A stretch of 64,000 nucleotides of DNA. Source: Ancistrus triradiatus. Taxonomy: Eukaryota > Chordata > Actinopteri > Siluriformes > Loricariidae. The position numbers and the translations under genes were made by a program. The notes beneath the pieces are model-generated. The model worked only from the letters and a program-made list of their open reading frames with translations, ran no database searches and was not told where the DNA came from. Positions 43,494 through 54,346 of this stretch are shown one piece after another (position 1 is the first letter of the stretch; the number at the start of each line of letters is the position of its first letter). Location: positions 682,001 to 746,000 of the forward strand of contig JAJAGP010000094.1 of NCBI GenBank assembly GCA_025084515.1. The letters are read 5' to 3'.

Positions 43494-44118
43494 TATAAGA
43501 AACTTCAGGTAATATGCATCTAGTTAATGCTATTTGTACTATGAATTGTGATATTGACCTTTATACTAAAGAAGAACATTTTGTCAGTAAAATGTTTTTG
43601 TCAATCTTGTAAGAAACAAAAAGTCCAAATGCAGTAATGATGATTTAGCTGTCATAAAATGAATAATGGAGAATGTCTTCTTGTGCATTTTTTAATAAAT
43701 AATGTTATGTACAATAATGTCATGTAAATGCCAGACTTGTAATGGCTCTACACTTCCACTTTTGTTTCATTGCACGTTTAAATCAGGGTTGGAACGACTG
43801 CACACTACTTTTGTTCATTCTCCTTCAATGTAGTAGTGTTTGTTCGTTGATTTTGTGTAAAAAAATAAACTCAGCCGCAATTCCAACCAGCATGGCTACT
43901 CCTTCTTCACGCAACTGGTATTATGATATGGGGTTTCATTATAAAATCTCTAAAACAGAGCTCAAATTTCTGTGCTGTAAACTAAAAAAAACTAGAAACT
44001 ATGAAAGACTGATTCCAGCTGGCGGTCACTTATCACTCATACAGACTCAGTTTAGTTATGTTGCTGCAGAATAAATTTAACATATGTTTATACATACTCA
44101 GTATGTAATACACTTTGG
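43494..44118. other. Non-coding sequence, nothing recognised
   Basis: AT-rich. A 110-codon ORF at 43742-44074 has no recognisable family and no supporting signals. Confidence 0.4.
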
Positions 44119-44313
44119 GACTATGGTAGCCTAGTGGGTAAGGTACTGGACTGTGGACCACAAGGTCCAGGGTTCAAATTCCACCTCTGCCAAGCTGCCA
44201 CTGTTGGGTCCTTGAGCAAGGCCCTTAACACACAATTGCTTGGATTGTAAGACTGTATCAATTGTAAGTCGCTCTGGATAAGGGCGTCTGCTAAATGCTG
44301 TAAATGTAAATGT
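44119..44313 (+). mobile_element. tRNA-derived SINE with L2-type tail
   Basis: The same family as 10598-10800: GGTAGCCTAGTGGGTAAGG (A-box part), GGTCCAGGGTTCAAATTCC (B-box part), CTTGAGCAAGGCCCTTAA, and the CTCTGGATAAGGGCGTCTGC tail ending in TAAATG repeats. It is not inside another element. Confidence 0.9.
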
Positions 44314-44449
44314 ACACATGAATTGTGCATGAATTCAGAGCCTTGACTTGCATCTGGAAAAACAATTTTGCATTTTAAGAAAAAGAAAAAAAAAACTTAC
44401 TCCAAAAGATTACTTTCTTTTTGCTTGCAAAAGTTTGTTGCTATTTCAT

Positions 44450-44610
44450 CCCAACATTTTTTTGGAATGCATTACAGGTCCAAAATGCAGCAATGGATGT
44501 TTAGGATTAGACAAAACATGAAATATATTGGGTTCATACTGTCTGCAATGAAATAAAAGTCAACGTAGATGTTTTATTTTGTCCCAACGTTTTCTGATTC
44601 AGGGTGTTTT
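44450..44610 (+). repeat. Dispersed teleost repeat, 3' end copy
   Basis: It shares TTTTTTGGAATGCATTACAG and CTGCAATGAAATAAAAGTCA with the repeat at 30828-31626. Confidence 0.6.
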
Positions 44611-45639
44611 ATGTTCAAGTTCATGTTACCAGGTCAGACTATATGACCTCATGTATATGTTTTGTTTCTCTAATGATACAATAACAAAACCAGGTAAAAT
44701 ATGTATTATTCAAATTAATTGCAATAACATTTGTGATGCAAGTTGTGCTTAGTATAAGGCTTTTTCTCTCGATGTGTAATGTAATATTATATGTGATGTA
44801 AACATTTACAGCAAGGATAAGCATATAAACATTATTAAATCAATGTGTGTTTCATAAACATTTGAGTATTGAGACTTTGTTAACCATTATTGCAGGCTAT
44901 CATTTGTTATTCAGACCAATCAGCAGCAAGGACAGTTTGTCAAGCCGTTTTCTTTTCAAGTGTTTTTAGCAATAAAGGTAAGAAAAAATATCATTATCAT
45001 ACATGTATTTTGACATGTAAAATATATATACAAAAATATATACAAGTAAGGATTCTGCATGTAAAACATGAAAACTCCAGAAGATAGAATAATAAAGATG
45101 ATACATTCTCATAGTAAGAAGTATCTAGTTATGCATCAAACTGACATGAAAGTATCATCAGGACCTTCAGAACTGTTTACACTCCTAAAGTAAACAGTAA
45201 ATGACAGTAAGAAAGCCTAATGTTCTTAACCTAACAAGCGACTTAAAAAATCTATTGGCCGATTTCAATCTGTCTAATGGAGTCTTCCAGCCCGATTGTT
45301 ATTGATATTTGTGTTATCCAAAACAAAATAAATCCAGAAGACAATAAAGACGATAAAGTCTTATATTTAAGAAGTATTTATTTAGTTATGCCTCAAACTG
45401 ACATGAAGGTTTCATTAGAACATTCAGAACTGTTTATACTCCTAAGGTAAACCACAAATTACAATTAGAAGGTCTAATCATTGTTCTTAACCTAAAATCC
45501 ATTGTGTTAAGAAATCCAATTACTTAAATAATGTGTATTGGGTGATTTCAAACTGTCTAATGAATTCTTCCACCCAGATTGTTATTGATATTTGTGTTAG
45601 CTAAAACTAATTTGTGTTTCAGAGTCAATATTGCATTTG
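44611..45639. other. Non-coding sequence with a local duplication
   Basis: About 45100-45310 and 45355-45595 are diverged copies of each other in direct order (TAGTTATGCMTCAAACTGAC, then GTCTAATG...TTCTTCCA..C..ATTG). No gene seen. Confidence 0.5.
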
Positions 45640-47010
45640 AACTATGTCACATCTGCTTCCTAAGTTTGATGAGCTTCTTTCTGGCAGGGTACAAATAGTC
45701 TGAATCTGGCTTTCTATGGTTATCGTTTTCTATGGTTTTCAACCCTGTGCCTGATTTTCTGGATATTGTGATTGCCTTTCATTTGTATGTGTATTACTGC
45801 TACCGCTTACAGTTATTGACTCTGTTTTTGGCAGACTTTGAGTATTTATCATCAGCACTTCATTCATACCTCTGTTTGCTATCTTTGTGACAGAAGACTT
45901 CACCATACATGGAACCAGCAGGATTTGAGGACCAAAAAGTCCACCAGCAGTGCTCTCTTGCAGGAGTTATCGCAGCATGAGATCATGACCAGAGTGAGGC
46001 TCCCATGCCATCTCAAACCAAACCACCGGTAATTGCAGTGGTTAACTTAAAGCCAGTGGTGAAAATCATGGTACCCAAGAGGTATGACAGAACACCGAAA
46101 GAGTGAGGGGAATTATCTGTGCAGTGCATGTTGTACATTCATCACCACCTGGAACAGTTCAAGGTGGACATTAACAAGATTCACTTCATCATCTCACTGC
46201 TGTCCAGTAAGGCAAAAAGTAAGGAAAAGTTCTGAATACAGCCCTCAACCGCTTCGCTGTTTTCAGCCTACCATAATCCACCATGCCAGACTGCATGGAT
46301 TTGGATAGTACAAGCCTGAGAAAGCTGAGAAAGAATGTAGGGGGCACCTGTGTTTCTTCTGTGGCCAGAGCAGACACATGCAAGCAAAACATCCTGACAC
46401 TGCCAGGGCACGTACCCAAAACATTCTGGCACTGCCAGGGCAACAGATTCTGTTGTATTGCCTGAATTAAGTTCGTGTATGTGATTGCTCATAAAACTGG
46501 CATATGGCCCAGAATGCTGTGTTATTCTGACCTTATAGACTCAGCAGGGAACTTCATAGATCAAGGACTCATGACCAGACTGAACATCTCAGTGAAGGAT
46601 ATTCACCCACCTTTAGTGCTGAGGTTGGTTCTTTGCAGAAATTACTACTAAATAAGCTCTATGTAAATGGGGAAAATGAAAATTCCACAAGAACAAAAGT
46701 AATTTTTTAGGTTACGTGGTAGGACCAGAGCTGCATGCGCATGGATGAATAAGCTCATACTTGCACCATGAAAGAGCTTCAAAGATTTTAAGGCTTCACT
46801 AATTCCTAACAAAGGTTTATTCAGGGATTTACTAACGTAGCTGCACCCCTGACCTCCCTACTTAAAATGAAATGTAAAATCCTGCAATCCTGAATTATCA
46901 GGCTGTTAAGTGCTTTTGACGCACTAAAGCATCAATTTATCTTGGCACCCATATTGCATCATTATGATCCATCTTTACCCTTTGAGGTGGAAGTAGATGC
47001 ATTGGGGTAG
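45640..47010 (+). mobile_element. Decayed Ty3/gypsy element
   Basis: In order on the + strand: a likely LTR end (to about 45895), a Gag start at 45909 (MEPAGFEDQKVHQQ), a capsid piece (HHHLEQFKVDINKIHFII, about 46140), a CCHC-like knuckle (LCFFCGQSRHMQAKH, about 46350), a protease active-site region (DSAGNFIDQGLMTRL, about 46540) and a reverse transcriptase/RNase H junction (FEVEVDAL, about 46985). Stops and frameshifts are frequent, the reverse transcriptase core is deleted, and no 3' LTR is seen. Confidence 0.75.
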
Positions 47011-47208
47011 GGGTAAGGGACATCTTTTTTCAAACCACTGAAACTTAATTTGTGCACATACTTTTTTCGGAAGTTCTGCTCCCCCACTGGCAGAGGTCAT
47101 TTTTACTGTGGGAGAGATGAACAGCAGCAATTCAAAATATCATCGGAAACACATGGCAAACAATTTTTTTGTATCAGTCATAACATACAAAGCACCAGTG
47201 TATGTTCT

Positions 47209-47227
47209 CCTTCTTCTTCTTCTTCTC

Positions 47228-47263
<36 letters not shown>

Positions 47264-47270
47264 GTTTCTT
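47209..47270. repeat. (TTC)n microsatellite
   Basis: TTC/TCC repeats of about 60 bp; they give a false poly-Ser ORF. Confidence 0.95.
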
Positions 47271-47280
47271 CGGAGGCTGA

Positions 47281-47873
47281 AATATGATGGGGGTTTTCAA
47301 GAGAATTGAAGATGACTCCAGACGTGAGCCCGTAACAGCTTAACCACTACTATGAGCTCCTGCTGGAGAGCAGAAGGTCCAGCTGATGAAGGTTTTCCTG
47401 GACTTCTACCATATAGATTTTGTAAGGCATCTGTGAAACACCACATCCAGGCTATAATAGGAATGTGGTAGGTGATGATCTAAGAGTCAATCTTTTGTAG
47501 GGACTCTGCATTTTTACTGATCCTGTATAAAACTGAGTTAGTTTCCAATAGAATTAACTGAGACAAGTTACAATATGTTTGTTTCTAGAAGAAGTCCTGC
47601 AGTCCAAATCTTGAGTCTAACCGCACCTACAAGGAGCTGCATTAACTCATTGAGTCTGTGGAAAAAGAAACAGGAAAATAAAGCAGAAAGAAAGGTTAAG
47701 TGCAGTAATGTTTTAACAACCACAGCAACCTGTATACCATAAATCAAATACCAATAACTTGTTAAGTACTACAAATAGATTGAATTATCTTTTTAAGTGA
47801 CCTAATAAAATATAGAAGACAGAAGAAGTAATGGCTGCTCAGTTTTCTTCCCCTATATGAAGAAACAATTCAT
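47281..47873. other. Non-coding sequence, nothing recognised
   Basis: It may include more of the decayed gypsy element, but I see no motif. Confidence 0.35.
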
Positions 47874-47883
47874 ACAAGCAAAT

Positions 47884-48946
47884 AGGGTTGCCAACTTCTT
47901 CAACCCCCAATCAGGGACACTTTCCTCCAGGTGTGTCCGCATGTGCGTGCTTACCCCCAGCAGCTTATATATATATATAAAATTGTGAAAGCTTTCACAA
48001 ATCTGAAAATGCCTAAAAGTCATAAATATTATGTAAATAAACATGTATTATTCAAAATTACAGCTGTGAAAGCTTTCACAAATCTGAAAATGGCTAAAAG
48101 TAATACATATTATATAAATAAATGCTTTTTATACTACATTTTATCTGTGAACGCTTTCATAAATCAGATTATGCCTAAAAATAATAAATAACATCATAAT
48201 AAATATTTATTAGACAAATTTATATATGTGAAAGTTTTAACAAATCAGAGTATGCCTAAAAGTAATAAATAACATAATTACAACAATTTATTAGACAAAA
48301 TTATATCTGTGATAGTTTTCGGAACTGATGGAGGGTAAGTATAACCTGTGTTGATTCTCTATATTATCAGTTTTTGAAGTTCTTTTATGGCGAGTTAAAT
48401 TAAAGGCTTAATTATTTCGCCTGTTGTCATTTTCCCTCCTCACGGTCTATACGAGCCACGTACAGACAGAATTAAGACTGTTAAAAGTTTCACAAATCAG
48501 CCTGGTCACTTTACTGCAGGTGTCAGAAATCTAATGGTCACCTTTAAAAGTTATAAGCATTTGAAAATAAATCTCTAAAATGTAATGCCGAATGATTTCG
48601 GTTTAGATGATGACGTCACCTGAATTTACAAATCAGCACGAGCCAAATGTAGTATTAATCACAGTTTAAAGTGACTTCATCACGGAATGCAAGATGAAAA
48701 AAGCTCCAAATCGCAACCGCAACCAAACTTTACTGCGGTTCCCACTTTCTTATAGTTGCAAAGTCTTTTTTTCTTTACAGGTTCACTGCTCATTTTGACA
48801 GCATAAGGCTCCACTCACAACACACACTGGTCTGTCACTAACGTAACTACTGCAACCGGGAGTTTGTATCAGTTTTGGAGCATTATTGGCCAATGAGGCT
48901 GTGATTGGAATCCGGGACTGGACAATACGGGACAGTTGGCAACCCT
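47884..48946. mobile_element. Non-autonomous DNA transposon with 13-bp inverted ends
   Basis: AGGGTTGCCAACT at 47884-47896 and its exact inverse at 48934-48946 bound 1063 bp without coding capacity. The flanks ACAAGCAAAT (47874-47883) and ACAGGCAAAT (48947-48956) agree at 9 of 10 positions, a likely 9-10-bp target duplication, which would fit a Mutator-like element. It carries a four-unit 81-bp tandem array. Confidence 0.75.
47984..48307. repeat. 81-bp tandem array, four units
   Basis: Units start with TGTGAAAGCTTTCACAAATC-like sequence at 47984, 48065, 48146 and 48227, with a partial fifth at 48308. The period is exactly 81 bp each time despite diverged sequence. Each unit starts with a short palindrome (GTGAAAGCTTTCAC). 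Confidence 0.92.
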
Positions 48947-49142
48947 ACAGGCAAATGAAGACTTTTTTTCATTATTGAGTAAATTTATTAGATGATGGAT
49001 AAAAGACACAAATCACTCTTGACTGGAAAAGAGAACCATAGAAATATACAGAAGTTATATGTATTTGACATCAAGTGCTGCTTTTTGAAACCTTCTAACC
49101 TGCTTCACATTGCCAGACAGGTTCTATTTAGGATAGGACAGG

Positions 49143-49309
49143 ACAGTGCTTCTCAGTCTTGGTCCTGGCGCCGCACCACTCTGCATGTTTTAGTGTTTTT
49201 CTGCTCCCAACACACCTGATCCAACTACTCAGCTCATTAACAAGCCTGTTGGTGTGTTTAAACAGGAGCAGCACTAAATTGTGCAGAGTGGTGGGGCACC
49301 AGGACCAGG
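49143..49309. mobile_element. Fold-back MITE, right end truncated
   Basis: The left arm (CAGTCTTGGTCCTGGCGCCG ... TGCATGTTTTAGTG) and right arm (CACTAAATTGTGCAGAGTGG ... CACCAGGACCAGG) are inverse copies around a middle with CACACCTGATCCAAC. I know this as a common hAT-like MITE of fish. The right tip is missing where the LINE starts. Confidence 0.75.
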
Positions 49310-51500
49310 TGTTTTTATTGTCACTATACACATGTACAAAAGACACTTCTTTCACAGTGCAAACACATATGAAAATACAACACAAAATAAACTGTGCAAT
49401 GTTGCATAGGTTTAAGGCTATAAATAGATAGATACAGTGTTATAAAACAGCACATTATCAAATATTGCACAGTACTTGATATTGTATAGTGATAATAATG
49501 ATATTCCACAGTATACAAATACTGCACAATAATGGAATCTAACAATGTTGTCAATAAATAAGAAATATTGCACAGTAGATGGTTTAGAAAACCTGGGGTG
49601 GTGGGGTTGAGAGATCAGATTATGTGATCAATGCATGCATGGATTCAGAATGGTTATGGCTTTCGGGGAAAAACTGTTCTTGAGTCTATTTGTTCTTGAT
49701 CTGATGCACCTGTAGCGTTTCCCTGAGGGCAACAAGTCAAACAGTCCAAAACCAGGGTGGAAGCTGTCCTTGGTGATGTTTTTTGCTCTACTGAGGCAGT
49801 GTGAGGTGTAAATGTCCATCAGGGAGGGGAGAGAGCAGCCAATGATCTCCTGTGCTGACTTTAATAGTCTTTGAAGCCTCTTCCTGTCTGCCACTATGCA
49901 GCTGCTGTATTAGGTTATTCTAGGTACCAGGTTATTCTCTGAACACCAGGCTTCGAGCTTTAGGACCTCCCATCTGTAGGCTGCCTCGTCACACTTTGAG
50001 ATGGGTCTGACTACTGTGTTGTTGTCAGCATACTTGATGATAAGGTTATTGTTGAGGGCCAGAATGCAGTCATAGGCGTAGAGACAGTACACCCATGTGG
50101 GAAGCTGGTGCTCACGTGTGAGTGGAGGAAAGGTGGGGGCCAAGTCTCACACTCTGGGGCCGGTTGGTGAGAAAGTCCTTTATCCAGACACATCTGAGAG
50201 GAGGCAGGCCAAGGGTGTCCAATTTGGTGATGAGAATATCCATAATAATTGTATTAAAAGCTGAGCTGTAATCCATGAAGAGCATTCGGACGTAACTCTG
50301 CTGCTCCAGGTGGCTCAGAGCAGTGTGGAGAGGTACGGCGATGGAGTCCGCTGTGGATCTGTTTGCGCGATATGCGAACTGGTGAGGGTCAAAGTCTGGA
50401 CAAAAATAGTCCTTAATGTGCTGGAGAACCAGTCTCTCGAATTACTTCATGATTACCGGAGTGAGGGCTACAGGATGATAATAATTTAGACTGGTGATGG
50501 GAGTCTTCTTCAGCACTGGAATGACTGTATCTAGTTTTAGACAGGGCGGCATGACTGCCTGGGCCAGGGAGAGGTTGAAGATTCTGGTAAAGGTGCAGGC
50601 AAGCTGATGAGCACATGCTCTAAGCACATTGCCAGGTACTCCATATGGGCTGGTAGCATTCTTGGGGTTCACTGCCAGGAGCACTCGTCTGACATTGTGC
50701 TGTGGTGTATCCAATCATGCAAAGAAACAATTTAGCTCCTCTGCCAGCGGCACACTCAGGTCTTCTGTTGTCACACCACAGCCTCTATAATCTGTGATGT
50801 CTTGTGTGCCTTGCCACACTGTCCGTGTATTGTTGCTCGACAGGTGGGACTCTATACTCCTCTTATGGTCCACCTTGGCAGTTTTAATTCCTCTTTTCAG
50901 GTCAGCTCGAGCAGCCCTGTACCAAGCTCTGTCACCTGCCCTGAAGGCAGCATCGCAGGCTCTGACTGGCTATTCAGGGTTTCTGGTTTGGGAAAACCCG
51001 AATGTTTTTGTCCACAGTCACATTTCCGATGCAGAACCAGGCCAGGTTGTAACAGTCTTTATGATAGGCCTGGCACTGCGTCTGTGGAGGGGGTGTAGGC
51101 TGGGGAAAGCAGGAGGGAATGATGGTCTGATTTTCCTAGATGGGGGAGGGGCATGATTGTGTATGCATGCTTGATGTTGGAGTAAACATGATCCAGAGTG
51201 TTCTCCCCTTTAGTAGAACACTTGACATGTTGATAACATTTCAGGAGTACAGTCTTCAAGTTGGCCTTGTTAAAATCTCCTGCAATTATATGAACACCGT
51301 CGGGGTGAGCCCGCTGCTACTCATTTATATTCTTCATGAGGAGTGAGAGCGCCCTCTTTACATTAGTGTCGGTTGGAATATAGACAGCTGTGACAATGAC
51401 TAATGTTATCCCTCTCGGTAGAAAAAAAGGCAGACATCTTACTGACTCAAGGTTTTACATGTACTCAAAATCTGGGCAACAGTTGTCTTGATGCATGCTC
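49310..51500 (-). mobile_element. Rex1/Babar-like LINE (CR1/L2 group), 5'-truncated
   Basis: On the minus strand the order is endonuclease end (about 51500-51060), reverse transcriptase (about 50715-49910), C-terminal tail (49894-49628) and 3' UTR ending in GTGACAATAAAAACA at 49310. The 5' part is missing, as usual for LINE copies. The tail abuts a broken MITE arm, which marks the insertion site. Confidence 0.85.
49628..51500 (-). pseudogene. LINE ORF2: endonuclease and reverse transcriptase
   Basis: The endonuclease part shows VTAVYIPTDTNVKRALSLL, AGDFNKANLK and TLDHVYSNIKHAYTIMPLPH with GKSDHHSLLL, the APE-type catalytic signatures DFN and SDH. The reverse transcriptase shows SPYGVPGNVLRACAHQLA, PCLKLDTVIPVLKK and, at the catalytic loop, YADNNTVV in place of FADDTTVV, so one Asp is lost. 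The C-terminal KRLQRLLKSAQEIIGCSLPS is typical of Rex1-like elements. Stops and frameshifts separate the parts. It is inactive. Confidence 0.85.
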
Positions 51501-51893
51501 AATAATCCAGGTAAGAAAATATAGTACTGCTCTCTGTTTGTGAAATAGGTGGATTGAAGACAGCTCCAGAAGCTCCTGAATCCTCAACCCGGTGGTAAGC
51601 AGCACAGATCATCACATTCAGAACACCATGGATTTTGTAAATAAGGTAAGGGACATCATTATGGAGATGAATGAAACAATGGTCTCATATGATGTAATAA
51701 TAGTAACCTATTTGCACATATGCATAATAACGTACCACTCCATATGGTATGCTATAATAATGCATAATCTCAAACTGTGAATGCCTGCACCTTGTTTACA
51801 TTAGGCGTGTCCTAATGGATATATTTAATATAATTTAACTTAATATAATTTGTCATTTCTTCTGTCTTATTCTTCTTTTTGTCATGCACCAAT
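51501..51893. other. Non-coding AT-rich sequence
   Basis: Nothing recognised. Confidence 0.45.
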
Positions 51894-51956
51894 ACACCTA
51901 AACAAATTCGTTGTTTGTGAAAACTTACTTGTCAATAAACCTGATTCTGATTCTGA
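51894..51956 (+). repeat. LINE 3' tail fragment
   Basis: CTTGTCAATAAACCTGATTC and a TGATTC repeat are the 3' end of a Rex1-like LINE, on the opposite strand to the larger copy. It joins directly to Penelope-like sequence. Confidence 0.7.
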
Positions 51957-53125
51957 TGTCACATCTCTCTTCACGTGCGTTCCAGTTGCTGAGGCAGTAG
52001 AGGTAGTCCGAATTAAACTACAGGATGACCCCACTCTCAGCAATAGGACCACCCTTAACTCGGCCCAGGTGTGTTTGTTTCTGGATCTGTGTCTTCAATC
52101 CACCTATTTCACATACAGAGAGCAATACTATAGGCAGAAACATGGGTGCGCCATGGGTTCCCCAGTTTCACCTATCGTGTCCAACCTGTATATGGAAGAA
52201 CTGGAAAAGAAGGCACTAAGATCCTATTCAGGAAAACCATTGGTTCAGATATGTGGATGACACCTGGGTTAAAATGAAATCTCAGGAGTTACCACATTTC
52301 ACTGACCACATCAACTCAGTGCACAAACACATTAAGTTCACCAGGGAGTATGTGAAAAAAGACAGGTTAGCCTTCTTGGATTGTGAGGTTGTGATTGGAG
52401 ATGGGGGACAATTGAAAGTCGATGTTTAACGTAAGCCACAACATACAGATCAGTACTTAAGGTTTGACTCTCATCATCCACTGGAGCACAAACTAGGAGT
52501 CATCAGGACACTGTACCACCGAGCAGACAGCGTCCCCACTGACACAGTGGCCAAGAATGGAGAGAAATCTCACATCAAGCAGGCCCTGGGCAAATGTGGT
52601 TATCTGAACTGGGCCTTTGCAAAGCTGGTAAGACACCCAAACAGTGCTTAAGCAGATTGACGAGAGGAGAACAACAACCGCAGTCTAAGCATAAACCAGT
52701 GGTGATTCCATATGTGGCAGGAACATCGGAACCCTTGAGACGCACATTTTCCAAACACCGCGTCTCAGTGGCTTTCAAACCCCAAAAGACACTACACCAG
52801 AAACGGTCGCAAACAGAGTAATGTAAGTAATGTACGCTGTTAAGTGCCCAGAGGATTGCCAGGATTTGTACATCAAGGAAACCAAACAGCTACTGGTGAA
52901 ACGGATGGCACAACATAGAAGAGCTACCTCATCTGGTCAGGACTCTCCCAGACCCAACAACAATCTACGGAGAGCTTGGCAGTCTAGCTATGTCACATGT
53001 CTCATGAAAGTCACTCGAAACAGGTATTTGGTGCTGCTCACCGATGTCCAAAAGTTTCTGCCGGCTGTAGCTGATGTTTGCAGAACCATTAATGCACAAA
53101 CAAACACGAAAGAAACACAAAAGTG
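51957..53125 (+). mobile_element. Penelope-like retroelement, 5'-truncated
   Basis: Reverse transcriptase followed by a GIY-YIG-type endonuclease, in that order on one strand, is the Penelope arrangement. The 5' end is lost at the LINE tail. The 3' end is near 53125-53200 but not sharply defined. Confidence 0.82.
51957..53125 (+). pseudogene. Penelope-type reverse transcriptase/GIY-YIG endonuclease
   Basis: The reverse transcriptase shows DVTSLFTCVPVAEAVEVVR, KHGCAMGSPVSPIVSNLYME and RYVDDTWVKM with the catalytic YVDD intact (about 52250), then HIKFTREYVKKDRLAFLDC. After a stop (52429) and shifts come the linker with PYVAGTSEPLRR and the endonuclease part YAVKCPEDCQDLYIKETKQL with KRMAQHRRATSSGQD. 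Frame changes occur near 52240, 52430, 52640 and 52820. Function lost. Confidence 0.85.
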
Positions 53126-53516
53126 AGCTGTAAGCTGTAAGCAGCTGCGACCATCCGCACCTCCATCTGCCGCCAGATTCAACAGGTCTGGCAGTAACCA
53201 AGCTTGGATGTGGAAAGTAAAACTGAACCAAATATTTAGTTAAATTTGGTTAATGGTTGATTTAGTTACTATGTACTTACACATAGGAATAGGAGGAGCT
53301 GAAAAGCATTTTCCATATTACTTTTATCTTTGTCTAATATTACAAGTAGTTTAAAGACCTGAAACATTCAAGTGTGACAAATACGCAAAAATAGAAGAAA
53401 TTGGGAATTGGAAAATACTTTTCTGAGCATTATTGTGTTCGTGTAATTCTGTACTTGTTATTCACTATATGTTTAACAATTTGCATGCAAAGACATTAAA
53501 CACATCATCAATCTTT
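53126..53516. other. Non-coding sequence, perhaps Penelope 3' end
   Basis: No motif recognised. Confidence 0.4.
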
Positions 53517-54346
53517 TGTTATGTGGGGGGCAAAGACCCACACTAAGTTTTTTCTTAAAGTGGAACCCAAGATGCGGATCAGCAGACAGACACAGGACAA
53601 CGACGTGCAGCAAACAGAATTTATTAAATAAAGAATAGTGCGGTGATAGTGTGGTGAGTGAGCAGGTAGAGTCCAGGAGGTTTGCAGCATGGGAACCAAA
53701 AACGGGAACGAACAGACTCGGCAGCGGTTGTGTGTGGTTGTTTCCACTGTCCCAGGTGGAGTGAAAGTCGGCAGTAGTCTGGGTGATGCAGAAAACGGCA
53801 GGAGTGGACAACAGGAACTGGTGGAAAAAGTACTGGCAGTTAACTCCAGAAAATAAAAGTGGCTAGGGAGCCGGAAAGAAAAGGGCAGGAACTAAATACT
53901 TATAAACTGTAGTGGTGAATAATAAATACTGAGATTTGAAAGGCAAAAATAAAGCAGCATGAGAGCTGTAGACAATGATTTGCAGAAGGCTGAAGTAGCC
54001 ACAAACTAAAGATAAGCTAGTGCTAGCGCTAAGCTAAAGCTCAGACAATAGCAAGGGTAAATGCTAAGCTAACTGATATAGCAAATAGAGAGACCAGGTA
54101 CCGGCTAGTACCGGAGACTATCTGGCGTCATCTGGGCGATCGATCTGCGATTAAATGGTGAAACGGCTGATGAGGAGATGGATATCAGGTGTGGTGTAGG
54201 CGGAGGAGTGTAGGATGATGGCCAATCGATTGCTGTGGAAGCAAACACACACAAGCACGCTGCTCTCAAAGGACATAAACAAATGGGACTAAGGGAACAT
54301 CAACAAATAACGAAAACGGGAAAATAAAAACAGGCAAACCCTAACA
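53517..54346 (-). repeat. 3' LTR of minus-strand gypsy (830 bp)
   Basis: On the minus strand it starts TGTTAGGGTTTGCC and ends CCCACATAACA. It includes a TTTATTTAATAAATTC poly(A) region (about 53620). A G-rich polypurine tract, TGGGGCGAGGGTAC, lies directly before it at 54347-54360. About 650 bp match 59640-60306. Confidence 0.88.
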
